Under the pieces are notes generated by a model. That model saw only the letters and a list, made by a program, of their open reading frames with translations, was not told the DNA's origin and did not search any database. Shown here piece by piece: positions 36,339-44,148 of a stretch of 64,000 bases of DNA. The position numbers were made by a program, and so were the translations under genes. Origin of the DNA: Colwellia psychrerythraea (GTDB taxonomy: Bacteria; Pseudomonadota; Gammaproteobacteria; Enterobacterales; Alteromonadaceae). Numbering within the stretch: position 1 is the first letter of the stretch; the number at the start of each line of letters is the position of its first letter. The stretch lies in the NCBI RefSeq assembly GCF_000764185.1, contig NZ_JQEC01000075.1:84697-148696 (forward strand). Direction: 5' to 3'.

Positions 36339-36373
36339 GTTAAACCTCTTAATACATGTCCATACCTTGAATT

Positions 36374-36389
36374 TGCATAAAGTAGGCCA
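36374..36389 (-). promoter_or_regulatory. Sigma-54 promoter of the glycosyltransferase-wzx-wzy unit
   Basis: The minus strand reads TGGCCTA-CTTT-ATGCA; GG and GC are both kept at the required spacing. The predicted start is about 25 nt before the first gene of the unit. Confidence 0.68.
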
Positions 36390-36447
36390 GTTAAAAATAA
36401 AATTAATAGCCGTTAAAGCGGTAATTTATATAAATAATGATGCTTTA

Positions 36448-36487
36448 TTTGCAAATTGCACAAATAGCTGTTGCTTTGCAAAGCAAA
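36448..36487. promoter_or_regulatory. Candidate double enhancer-binding site
   Basis: Two palindromes lie side by side. TTTGC-AAATT-GCACA at 36448-36462 has the 5-nt spacer. At 36471-36486, TTGCTTTGCAAAGCAA is a perfect 16-nt palindrome. They are centred about 90 to 115 nt upstream of the predicted minus-strand start and lie in the gap shared with the divergent plus-strand gene. Confidence 0.55.
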
Positions 36488-36591
36488 TTTGAAATAACAG
36501 GGGATCGAGCAATGTTAATCAGTAAGGTGTTATCTTTTGAGCTAAAATAAAATAATGATAGTTAACTTGATTCTGCTGAGATGGTAGTTAC

Positions 36592-37704
36592 ATGGAAATG
36601 AGGTTATTGACAGCAGTAATACTTATATTCATGCCAAGCCTTATTTGGTTACTGTTAAGGCAGGTTCAATCACCCTGGTGGCTTGAAAATATTTTATCGA
36701 CCCCTTTTGTATTATTGGTTATTTATAGTATTTTGATATTAGTATTAAGTTACTTTGCCTTAAATTTACATAGTTTTAGCTATTGTTTAAGTTATTACCT
36801 AAGTGGCATGTTAATTAACTTTATCTTGGCAACATTTTTAAATAATGCGGTTAGCATTAATAATCCGCTCGCTTTTAAGAACTTATTCACTTTTAAAAAT
36901 AGTGTCACTTTGAATAGTAAAACCTGTAATGATTCCGTTATTTTTTTTCAGTTCAACATAAAGTATACTGAGAAAGAACATGAGTTAAATGAATTGGTAG
37001 CGCACCTTATTGCTAAGCAATATCATTTAATTACCCTGCAAGGCGTAAGTCAGCAAACAAAGCGGCGGCTTGTCGAAAAATTAAGCCCTCATTTCCCATA
37101 TTTTATTACCGGCGAAAATTCTCTTCAGCAGGTATACAGTGACCAACTGCTCTTTAGCCGTTATGGTTTTGCTAATATTAAATATTATAAAAAGGGCCAT
37201 AGTGCATTTTTAATATCAAGCCAATGGCAGTTACCCAATAACATAACCAATTTACACAGCTTACATCCACCCTCACCACGTAATGAAAGCTTGTGGAAAA
37301 TCCGAAATACAACCTTATACCAATTAAAAAATGCACTGAAAAAATCGCGCTCACGAGCTGCATTCGTTAAAGGGGAGGCAGTAAATAACTCATTGGCGAA
37401 TGAGGCATTGGTTATCAGTTCATTAGTTAATAGCTCATTAGCAACTGGCTCTTTAGTGATAGGGGATTTAAACCTTTCAAAACATTCAAGTAGATTAGTT
37501 AACTTAACGCAGGGCATGAATACGGAGTTTGTCAATTCGTGGCCGAATAAACGTTATGTTGCTAGTTTCTTTGGTTTAGCGATAGATCATTTTTGGGTGT
37601 CAAAGCCAGCAGTCATTTGCGCTAGAGTACGCATTAATGCGTTTAATTGGTCTGATCACTATGCAGTCAAAACCCAAGTTGATTTTAAGAAACAAATAAA
37701 TTAA
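36592..37704 (+). CDS. Membrane-anchored endonuclease/exonuclease/phosphatase-fold protein, altered active site
   Basis: This 370-residue protein has three N-terminal membrane helices (about 5-22, 38-57, 62-82) followed by an EEP-superfamily domain. Family landmarks are FQFNIKY (Asn122), LHSLHPPSP (His225), GDLN (291-294), AIDHFW (Asp332) and SDH (354-356). The metal-binding Glu that normally follows LQ in LQEV is replaced: the protein reads LQGV with Gly151. A stretch before GDLN (about 265-290) is an internal near-repeat, NNSLANEALVISSLV / NSSLATGSLVIGDLN. The fold call is good; catalytic activity is doubtful. It is the only plus-strand gene within the polysaccharide locus and is divergent from the wzx unit. 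Confidence 0.78.
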   Translation: MEMRLLTAVILIFMPSLIWLLLRQVQSPWWLENILSTPFVLLVIYSILILVLSYFALNLHSFSYCLSYYLSGMLINFILATFLNNAVSINNPLAFKNLFTFKNSVTLNSKTCNDSVIFFQFNIKYTEKEHELNELVAHLIAKQYHLITLQGVSQQTKRRLVEKLSPHFPYFITGENSLQQVYSDQLLFSRYGFANIKYYKKGHSAFLISSQWQLPNNITNLHSLHPPSPRNESLWKIRNTTLYQLKNALKKSRSRAAFVKGEAVNNSLANEALVISSLVNSSLATGSLVIGDLNLSKHSSRLVNLTQGMNTEFVNSWPNKRYVASFFGLAIDHFWVSKPAVICARVRINAFNWSDHYAVKTQVDFKKQIN

Positions 37705-37805
37705 TGACATTTATTTTTAGTTTAGCAATAATCAAAATACTTGCGGTACAGTAAGAAATGGCGGTGATTAATATTGAAAAATCACCATGTTCTGCTGCTT
37801 ATAGT

Positions 37806-38119
37806 TTAATGAAACAGTGACCTAATAGCGTCTGAAACCGTTAAGAAATGGATTTTAGTCAGGCATAGTTCAGCATTGTTGAACTCGTTAGCACGGATTA
37901 AACCTGTTACTTCGCCAACAGCTAATATCCGCTCTGTTTTGACTAATACGAGTTGCCCCGATATTAATTCGATTAAGTAACTTAAACCTATAGAGTCTAT
38001 GACGTAATCATCATCACTAAAGATTAACGCTTGGCACTCCGAAAAAAATTTTGTTCAGAGTCTAAATAAATAAGCTCGTCATCACCTGCTAGTTTTAAAA
38101 TACATGGCCATAAAACCAA
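37806..38119 (-). pseudogene. DUF4144-like small gene broken by a frameshift
   Basis: Read from a TTG at 38119 with GGAG 8 nt upstream, the frame gives MVLWPCILKLAGDDELIYLDSEQNFF. It then shifts at a run of seven T (38042-38048) and stops. In the next frame the product continues SECQALIFSDDDYVIDSIG, then SYLIELISGQLVLV, to a stop at 37806. One extra T would join both parts into an intact protein of about 104 residues, similar to what I remember of DUF4144. It could be a true pseudogene, a sequencing error at the homopolymer, or a programmed slip. Confidence 0.6.
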
Positions 38120-38229
38120 AATAACACTCCAATAAATATGGCGACCATTACAGCCACTGTAGTTTTCTGCTGCTTTGAATTATCAATTATTTCGTTGTAG
38201 ACATCGTCCTCTGGGCTCGTCACCTTCAT
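38095..38229 (-). CDS. Possible 44-residue single-helix membrane protein
   Basis: An ATG frame overlaps the end of the FAD monooxygenase gene and the start of the broken DUF4144-like gene. The product has a charged N-terminal part (SPEDDVYNEIIDNSKQQK) and one membrane helix (TTVAVMVAIFIGVLFWFYG). That is how real single-span small proteins look. No strong ribosome site is seen, so it would depend on translational coupling. Not recognised. Confidence 0.4.
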   Translation of the reverse strand: MKVTSPEDDVYNEIIDNSKQQKTTVAVMVAIFIGVLFWFYGHVF

Positions 38230-39646
38230 GTAGTACAGTGTCAGAATGTAGGAACTGTGCTGCCTGGGCTGAATCTTTCACTTTGGATGCACTGCGAGCT
38301 AACATTTCGGTTTCAAATTCAGTTAACACACTTTCCCTTATTCCAGTTTCTCGCCATTGTGAACGAGGTCGACACTCTATTGAAATCTTCCGGGCCAGTG
38401 CCAGCGCATCCAACAGCGCTTGATTGGCGCCTTGTCCTTTGAAAGGACTCATAGGGTGAGCTGCATCGCCGATCAGAGTCACTTGAGCTGAGTTTTCCAA
38501 TAGACTGGACTCGAGCAATGTCCGATCATATACAGGATAACCAGAAATTTGATTTGTTAGCGTTGCCGTCAAAATTTGAGGAATAGGATCGTGCCAATCA
38601 CATCTACGACATGCTTCTTCCTTAAGTGCTTGTGATCCTTGAGCACTTAACGCCTTAGCTTCTTCTTCTGGCATTGGGAAGCTAAGTTGCCACATTACAG
38701 AATCTGAGGCATAAGGCATCATGTAGATCCGGTCATGGCCATTGGCGGTTTGAAATACAGTAGCCGAATCAAGTAAAGCGCTTTGTAATTCACCTAGATC
38801 GGCCAAAGGGCAAATACCCAAGATCACAATACAACCTAGATAACGTAAAGGGCTAATGTTCTCACCAATTAATAACTGCCGCACTGAGCTACGAATACCA
38901 TCAGCTCCGACTACCAGATCTGCTTTAGCGCTTTTGACTTCTTGCTTTCCTAGGACCTGGAAGCTCAGTTCAACAGCTTCACCATTATGTCTACTAGCAC
39001 TTTCTTTAAAATCGACTAATTTATGGCCCCATTTAACTGAATCATGTCCACCCAGTTGTTCCAGTAAAGCTAAACGTAAAGATTGCCGGGCGATATGCAC
39101 ATTTCTGCGCTTTACCGACGGTTTCACCTCAGAGGGTAGCCATTTTCTGATGCCCCATTCACCGATCACTTTTCCTTCCGTGGTATGCACCACATGTCTT
39201 GTTGAAATTACACCTTCCTTTAATGAGGAAATTCCCAAAGCTGCAATCGCTTTACTGGCTTGTTGCAAAGTGAGTCCATAACCCTGAGATCGAGCGCCGA
39301 AGCCGCTATCGCGTTCATAAAGCGTAAAAGGAATGCCACGGTGCTTGCAAGCCACAGCCAAAGCGACGCCACCTATACCGCCACCAATAATAGCAACATG
39401 TGGGTAATTTTCTGTATCGGCAATAGGGGAGGTGTCAGAATGTACTAAACCAGAGCCGCCACAGTTCAAACAGTCATAGAGGTGACCCTTCGGGCGAACG
39501 GGAGGTGTGCCTTCGCCATTTTGTTGTTCAAATAGTGCTAACGCCTTTTGAAAACTGAGTCGTACTTTTTTGCGTAGCCTCATGCTTTTTTTGCCGCGGC
39601 CCTGACATTCCAGACAAGTAGTCCAATTATTTTGTTTATTTTCCAA
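38183..39646 (-). CDS. FAD-dependent monooxygenase with N-terminal DnaJ-like zinc motif
   Basis: This 487-residue protein resembles aromatic-ring/UbiH-type flavin hydroxylases. The flavin domain starts at about 82 with HVAIIGGGIGG, followed by an Rx-type loop. It has the DG motif VVGADGIRSS and the second FAD motif IGDAAHPMSPFKGQGANQAL. Ahead of it, residues 11-66 contain two halves of a DnaJ-type zinc centre: CLECQGRG (C11, C14) and CLNCGGSG (C59, C62). Its base composition looks more GC-rich than the surrounding polysaccharide genes, and no functional link to them is visible. It may be a later arrival in the locus (inference). The substrate is unknown. Confidence 0.82.
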   Translation of the reverse strand: MENKQNNWTTCLECQGRGKKSMRLRKKVRLSFQKALALFEQQNGEGTPPVRPKGHLYDCLNCGGSGLVHSDTSPIADTENYPHVAIIGGGIGGVALAVACKHRGIPFTLYERDSGFGARSQGYGLTLQQASKAIAALGISSLKEGVISTRHVVHTTEGKVIGEWGIRKWLPSEVKPSVKRRNVHIARQSLRLALLEQLGGHDSVKWGHKLVDFKESASRHNGEAVELSFQVLGKQEVKSAKADLVVGADGIRSSVRQLLIGENISPLRYLGCIVILGICPLADLGELQSALLDSATVFQTANGHDRIYMMPYASDSVMWQLSFPMPEEEAKALSAQGSQALKEEACRRCDWHDPIPQILTATLTNQISGYPVYDRTLLESSLLENSAQVTLIGDAAHPMSPFKGQGANQALLDALALARKISIECRPRSQWRETGIRESVLTEFETEMLARSASKVKDSAQAAQFLHSDTVLHEGDEPRGRCLQRNN

Positions 39647-39889
39647 CTATTGCACTACCTTTTTTATTTCGCCAGATTGGCTTAAGCCTCTAAAAAAGAC
39701 ATTTTAACCGATCCAAGCAACGCTAAGCTAATGTTAAAAAGCTGATTCTGTATTTTATTAGCTTTTGAGTAAGTTCACTGACGTAGTTTTAGATAGTTGG
39801 CGGTTAGTTTCTACCTGATTTTGATAAAATACTGATCACAGTTCTAACATAGCTCAGAGGTGGGCGTTACTTTAAAAGAGCTGCAACGC

Positions 39890-40585
39890 CTAAACAGAAA
39901 TGTTGAGTAGCACTAAGCTGGCAAGTTTTTTTCTAAGTTTAACCATTAAGTTAGGCAGTAAGCGGTTAAGGCGATAGGTTTCTCTTTGCAATTCAGTTAA
40001 TAGTGAGGGGTTACATTTATCGTTTATTATCGAACCAATTAAGTTAACTTTGTTTAGTTTTAGCTTTTCAACACTCTCTTGTATTAAGTTTGCTGGCGTC
40101 GTGCCTGCTTCAATGACCAGTAAAGCACCTTCGCACACTTCGCAAATAATCTCAGCGGGTATGTTACTTTGATTTAATGAGGTTAATGCTGAGGTATCAA
40201 AAATAATACAATCAAAATTCACTAGCCATTGTTTGATTGAGGCAAGTAATAAATTACTTTCCCGATATTGTAAAATATCTTGAATTTTTGTTGGCGCAGG
40301 CAGAAAGCTATAGCCTTTACTTTCAATGGGTATTATGCTGTTTTTAGTCGGAGGCTCTGTCATTATGCTTCTTAGTTTTTCGGATAAAGCCGGATTAAAG
40401 GTATTCATTTCAACCAATAAAACTTTCTTACCAACAATTTGTGCTCGCTCTACAATTGCTTGGGCAATAGTCGTTTTTCCTTCACCAGCTTTCGCAGAAG
40501 TTATCGCTAAAGTTTTATAACCCGAACCAATAGTTTGATTATAAATGCTTTCAACTTCGGCATAATGAATGGGTAATTCTTGCAT
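39890..40585 (-). CDS. CpsD/CapB-like P-loop ATPase of polysaccharide export
   Basis: This 231-residue protein starts at the ATG at 40585, chosen because GGAGG lies 8 nt upstream and the N-terminal extension of the longer frame would run into the neighbouring gene. It has a Walker A (AKAGEGKT, 31-38), a modified Walker A' (VLLVEMNTFNP, where bacterial tyrosine kinases have VDAD-type acidic residues) and a Walker B (CIIFDTSAL). The C-terminal Tyr cluster of bacterial tyrosine autokinases is missing, with only one Tyr near the end. It is probably the cytoplasmic ATPase partner of the Wzz/GumC-like protein, perhaps without tyrosine kinase activity (inference). Confidence 0.8.
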   Translation of the reverse strand: MQELPIHYAEVESIYNQTIGSGYKTLAITSAKAGEGKTTIAQAIVERAQIVGKKVLLVEMNTFNPALSEKLRSIMTEPPTKNSIIPIESKGYSFLPAPTKIQDILQYRESNLLLASIKQWLVNFDCIIFDTSALTSLNQSNIPAEIICEVCEGALLVIEAGTTPANLIQESVEKLKLNKVNLIGSIINDKCNPSLLTELQRETYRLNRLLPNLMVKLRKKLASLVLLNISV

Positions 40586-40586
40586 A

Positions 40587-42692
40587 TTATAAGCCTCCAA
40601 CAATAGCGACAAGTGATACGATACTGAGCATGTCTTTGACATTATCCATAAATACATTCCAATTACTTTGCGAAACGTCAGGTACAAAAATGGTGTCACC
40701 CACTCGTACCATAGGTAGTGTGGTAAAATCTGGGTGCTCAATGAATTTCTCTAAATCAAAAACTTGACTGATATTTTCTTCTGATTGACTTTGCGAAATA
40801 TTCACTACCATAATTTTTTCTAAATAAGCTGTTTGGGTGGGACCACCTGATTCAGCTAGAATATCTAAAATTGTCATATCTGTACTGAACTTGTAGCGTC
40901 CGGGGTTCTCTACTGCACCAATTATTCGAACCGTTTGCTCTTTTTTATTGTCTATCCATTGTTTGTTTCGTTCAGGTACATAAATGGTGTCACCAGATTT
41001 AACTGACGGTAATAAGGTTTCATCGCCGGTTTCAAAGTACAACCCCAAATCAAGAGTACTCACTTTACTTTTAAAGTTATTACGGTGGGTTATTTTTATA
41101 TTGTGAATGTCGGCATGTTGATTCGGTCCATCAGCAGCGGAAAGGATATCTAAAAAGTGCAATTTATTATTAAAAGCATATCTTCCAGGTTGGCCTACTT
41201 GCCCGAAAACATAAATTGATGACTCTTGAGATTGACGTAACCAGCGCGCTTTATTATCAATAACATCACGAGGGCGTTCACTGATAATTATGGTGTCTCC
41301 GGCAGAGACTTTAGGTAACAATGAAAAGTCACCGCCTTCAGTAATGAAGTGATCTAAATCAAAGGGCTGCATGCGTTTCTCTTCGCCATTTTTTAGCACT
41401 CTAACTTGAGACATGTCAGCATCTTGAGTAGGCCCGCCAGCATGAGCCAAAATATCAAGGAAGCTCATTTCATCGCCCCATTCGTATCGACCTGGTTTTT
41501 TCACTGCTCCCATTATTCTGATTGACCTATCAGGGGTAATTTTAAGCCATGACTTTTCGTTCATGTCGGTTTTTTCAGGAACAAAAATGGCATCGCCTGG
41601 CGAGACAGTTGGAATGGTAACTTGTGTTAACCCTTCGGTATAAGCTTGTAAGTCGAAAGCATCAACTTTACCAGTAGTGCGAATAATTCTAATTTTTCTC
41701 GATTCAGCAAAACGTGTCGGACCGCCTGCATTGGCTAAAATATCAAAAAACTTAGTACCTGCTGGCGCTTCATAGGCACCAGGTTTGAAAACCTCACCCA
41801 TGACATAAATAGTGCGTAATCCGCTTTTAACTTCTTCTTCTTGGATGGGAATAAAGAGGGTCGATCCAGGTGTGATCTTTGGCATATGAGAAGCGTCGCC
41901 GGTATCTAAATAGGTTTTTAGATCAAAAAGTTGTGGTGTACCGTTGTTAATTACTCGAATGTGCTCAACACCAGCATAGCGAGTTACACCGCCCGCTCTC
42001 ATTAACATGTCGACCACGGTATTGCCTTTTTTAAAAGAAAACACCCCAGGTTTAAGTACTTCACCAAATACTTTGATCGCTGTTTTGGCTTCAGAGCCAT
42101 CGCCACTAGCGGATAAGGTCGCTGCATCGAAGTCCATTTGAACATTACCAATTAAAGGTGAGGCAGGTACAAATAAAACATCTAAGGGTTCAATTTTAGG
42201 CAAGATTGAAAAATCACCGGTATCTAAATAACTTTTATAATCAAAAACGGTTACTTTACCCTGACGATTTAACTGTATTCTATCGAGTTGAGCACCCGCT
42301 ATAGCACCACCGGCTTTTTGCAGTGCCATTTGTATGTTGCCCTCTTCAGGTAGGTCTATCATTCCAGGAACTTCAACAAAGCCTAATACCTGAATAGGTA
42401 CTCGTCTTTCAATTAAGTAAATTTTAAAATTATTTATAGCGCGATATTCTTGACCTAAAAGCTTAGCTAGCCCTGCAGTTGCCTGCGAGAGTGTTTTACC
42501 AACAATTGCAACTTTACCTATTTCAGGTAAGTTGAGGGTGCCATCACGTTTTACTTGAAAGCTATTTTCAAAGTCAACTTCACCGGGAATTTCTATTTGT
42601 AATACGTCACCAGGGCGGATGATAATTTCTGTTGAATGAACATGGCTAATAATAAACAAACAACTTAAAAAGGTTATTAATAATTTAAACAT
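40587..42692 (-). CDS. Multi-SLBB polysaccharide export protein (Wza-like)
   Basis: This 701-residue exported protein has a signal peptide (1-20, ending HVHS), an N-terminal poly-export domain (IIIRPGDVLQIEIPGEVDF) and six SLBB-type repeats. Each repeat has a core such as VFGEVLKPGVFSFKKG followed by a DILxxAGG-like turn. E. coli Wza has far fewer, so this is an unusually extended form. A hydrophobic C-terminal helix (MLSIVSLVAIVGGL) closes it. No lipobox Cys is present, unlike Wza. It should form the periplasmic/outer-membrane conduit. The ATG at 42692 has AGGAG 7 nt ahead. It is 2 nt from the CpsD-like gene and 10 nt from the OmpA-like gene. Confidence 0.88.
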   Translation of the reverse strand: MFKLLITFLSCLFIISHVHSTEIIIRPGDVLQIEIPGEVDFENSFQVKRDGTLNLPEIGKVAIVGKTLSQATAGLAKLLGQEYRAINNFKIYLIERRVPIQVLGFVEVPGMIDLPEEGNIQMALQKAGGAIAGAQLDRIQLNRQGKVTVFDYKSYLDTGDFSILPKIEPLDVLFVPASPLIGNVQMDFDAATLSASGDGSEAKTAIKVFGEVLKPGVFSFKKGNTVVDMLMRAGGVTRYAGVEHIRVINNGTPQLFDLKTYLDTGDASHMPKITPGSTLFIPIQEEEVKSGLRTIYVMGEVFKPGAYEAPAGTKFFDILANAGGPTRFAESRKIRIIRTTGKVDAFDLQAYTEGLTQVTIPTVSPGDAIFVPEKTDMNEKSWLKITPDRSIRIMGAVKKPGRYEWGDEMSFLDILAHAGGPTQDADMSQVRVLKNGEEKRMQPFDLDHFITEGGDFSLLPKVSAGDTIIISERPRDVIDNKARWLRQSQESSIYVFGQVGQPGRYAFNNKLHFLDILSAADGPNQHADIHNIKITHRNNFKSKVSTLDLGLYFETGDETLLPSVKSGDTIYVPERNKQWIDNKKEQTVRIIGAVENPGRYKFSTDMTILDILAESGGPTQTAYLEKIMVVNISQSQSEENISQVFDLEKFIEHPDFTTLPMVRVGDTIFVPDVSQSNWNVFMDNVKDMLSIVSLVAIVGGL

Positions 42693-42702
42693 GATCACTC
42701 TC

Positions 42703-43566
42703 CTAAATGTTGCTTTTCTCGCTGGTATCTAAAAATAGGGTGATAGATGTATAGCGATTAAACACTCTTGAAACATCACTTTTCTCTACTTCCCTGATAT
42801 TTTCTTCTCCCTTAGTTTCTAGAACAATTCGTGATGCTTCTATTCCTTTATCGGTAAAATACTTTTTAACGTTTTGCGCCCGTCTTTTACTGAGCTGCTT
42901 GTTGTATTGTGTAGTTCCTATGGTATCGGCATGACCACTGATAAGTAATGTAGCGTTTGGGTAACTGTTAATTAATTCAACAAGCTTATTAAGTGACTGG
43001 TAATAAATTGGCTTTATTTCTGCTTGGTTAAAATCATGTAAAGTTTCAGTAATTATTAGGTGACTTTTTTCAAACTGTCTTTTAGGTTCAGCTATTGGCC
43101 CCTCTTTAGCTATTACTGGTGATGATGTTGCTTTTTCACATTGATTAAAGTCTCCCTCATCGTACCAACGTTTAAGTACTATATTTTTGTGGGTTAAGCC
43201 GCAACCTAATTGATCATTTATATATTGATTCACACAGCGGATTTTACGAACTTGTCGGTCAAAAGCGACCAGAGTTATAAAAGCATCTTTTTCCATACCC
43301 GCTATATGTTCTGCGTTTGCTCGTGTGATATAACTTTGTGCAATAGCTAATTGTCCAGAGATACATGCTGTCGACGCTTGTTGTTGTAATAACAGCAGTT
43401 CAGACTCTGCGCTGGTTATGTAAACCTTCATATGCGTCTTGTTTAACGTTGTTGAAACTTTAACAGTCGAAAGTGATCGGCTGTTGTGAGCTACTGTTTT
43501 GGTTGAACTACAGCCAGATAAAACTATGACAGCGCATAGTGACAACAAAATAGGCTGGATAATCAT
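42703..43566 (-). CDS. OmpA-family lipoprotein
   Basis: This 287-residue lipoprotein has signal peptide and lipobox VLSGC (Cys19). A middle domain of unknown type contains several Cys, and the C-terminal OmpA-like peptidoglycan-binding domain shows ATLLISGHADTIGTTQYN and LSKRRAQNVKKYFTDKGI. It probably tethers the export apparatus to the cell wall. The start at 43566 is chosen because its ATG overlaps the STAS gene stop in TAATG (translational coupling) and gives a proper signal peptide. Confidence 0.88.
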   Translation of the reverse strand: MIIQPILLSLCAVIVLSGCSSTKTVAHNSRSLSTVKVSTTLNKTHMKVYITSAESELLLLQQQASTACISGQLAIAQSYITRANAEHIAGMEKDAFITLVAFDRQVRKIRCVNQYINDQLGCGLTHKNIVLKRWYDEGDFNQCEKATSSPVIAKEGPIAEPKRQFEKSHLIITETLHDFNQAEIKPIYYQSLNKLVELINSYPNATLLISGHADTIGTTQYNKQLSKRRAQNVKKYFTDKGIEASRIVLETKGEENIREVEKSDVSRVFNRYTSITLFLDTSEKSNI

Positions 43567-43916
43567 TAGCTGGCAACTTGCAAGTTGGGAGATGTTTCTA
43601 AATAACAGCTGATGTTGGGGTAACAATTTATCGTTTTATCGAGAAACAGCATTTCAAATAGCTCTAGTGGTTGTTGTGTTAAACCTGTGACGGAGACACT
43701 AAAACCTTTAGCTACCATTCTTTTATATAAAAAAACGATTGCCCCAATGCCCGATGAATCGATAAACGGTACTTGTTCAAGGTCGAAGATAATATTTGTA
43801 CTTAATTTACTATACGCTTCTATATCGTCTTTCATGACATTTACTGTATCGGCATCAAAGTTGCCATGGAGTGTAATAATAAAATCATTATTTATTTTAT
43901 AAGTTTCATTTAACAT
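43566..43916 (-). CDS. STAS-domain anti-sigma-factor-antagonist-like protein
   Basis: This 116-residue single STAS domain has the SpoIIAA-type phosphorylatable site FIDSSGIGAIVFLYKRM. In the classic partner-switching system such a protein binds an anti-sigma kinase when dephosphorylated. No partner kinase or phosphatase gene is in the window. It heads the unit STAS-OmpA-SLBB-CpsD, 38 nt from a sigma-54-type promoter. It may regulate secretion or synthesis post-translationally. The gene overlaps the OmpA-like gene by 1 nt. Confidence 0.85.
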   Translation of the reverse strand: MLNETYKINNDFIITLHGNFDADTVNVMKDDIEAYSKLSTNIIFDLEQVPFIDSSGIGAIVFLYKRMVAKGFSVSVTGLTQQPLELFEMLFLDKTINCYPNISCYLETSPNLQVAS

Positions 43917-43953
43917 AACAAACCCACCATTTAAGTTAATACACTATTAGATA

Positions 43954-43969
43954 AGCAATGTTCGGGCCA
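43954..43969 (-). promoter_or_regulatory. Sigma-54 promoter of the STAS-OmpA-SLBB-CpsD unit
   Basis: The minus strand reads TGGCCCG-AACA-TTGCT, one mismatch from TGGCACG-N4-TTGCW. The predicted start is about 27 nt upstream of the STAS gene. Confidence 0.78.
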
Positions 43970-44048
43970 ATAATAATGTATGTATTTATCAAGGGTTTAT
44001 ACTGTTTGTGTACGATGAGCTTTTAGAGTGAAGCAAAATAGAATGCAA

Positions 44049-44063
44049 ATTGCGAATTGCAAA
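44049..44063. promoter_or_regulatory. Candidate enhancer-binding site upstream of the STAS unit
   Basis: ATTGCGAATTGCAAA matches the TTTGC-N5-GCAAA pattern with one mismatch. It is centred about 113 nt upstream of the predicted start. A further half-site (TGCAAATTGC) overlaps its left side. Confidence 0.5.
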
Positions 44064-44148
44064 CTAAGAAATAACGAGCAAGTAATGTTAAAGCCGGTAT
44101 TTGCTAAAGACAGAAGACAGAAGACAGGTAACAGCTAGCAGTAGGACA

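Noticed and set aside
39890..40585. Full bacterial tyrosine kinase (Wzc type)
   Set aside because: It lacks the tyrosine cluster and has an altered Walker A', so only an ATPase-like role is supported.
40585..40741. 52-residue N-terminal extension of the CpsD-like protein
   Set aside because: It overlaps the SLBB gene in another frame, and a strong GGAGG supports the internal ATG at 40585.
44105..44132. Short direct repeats GACAGAA as a CRISPR-like or phase-variable array
   Set aside because: Only three tiny units in a non-coding gap, with no spacers and no link to a start codon.
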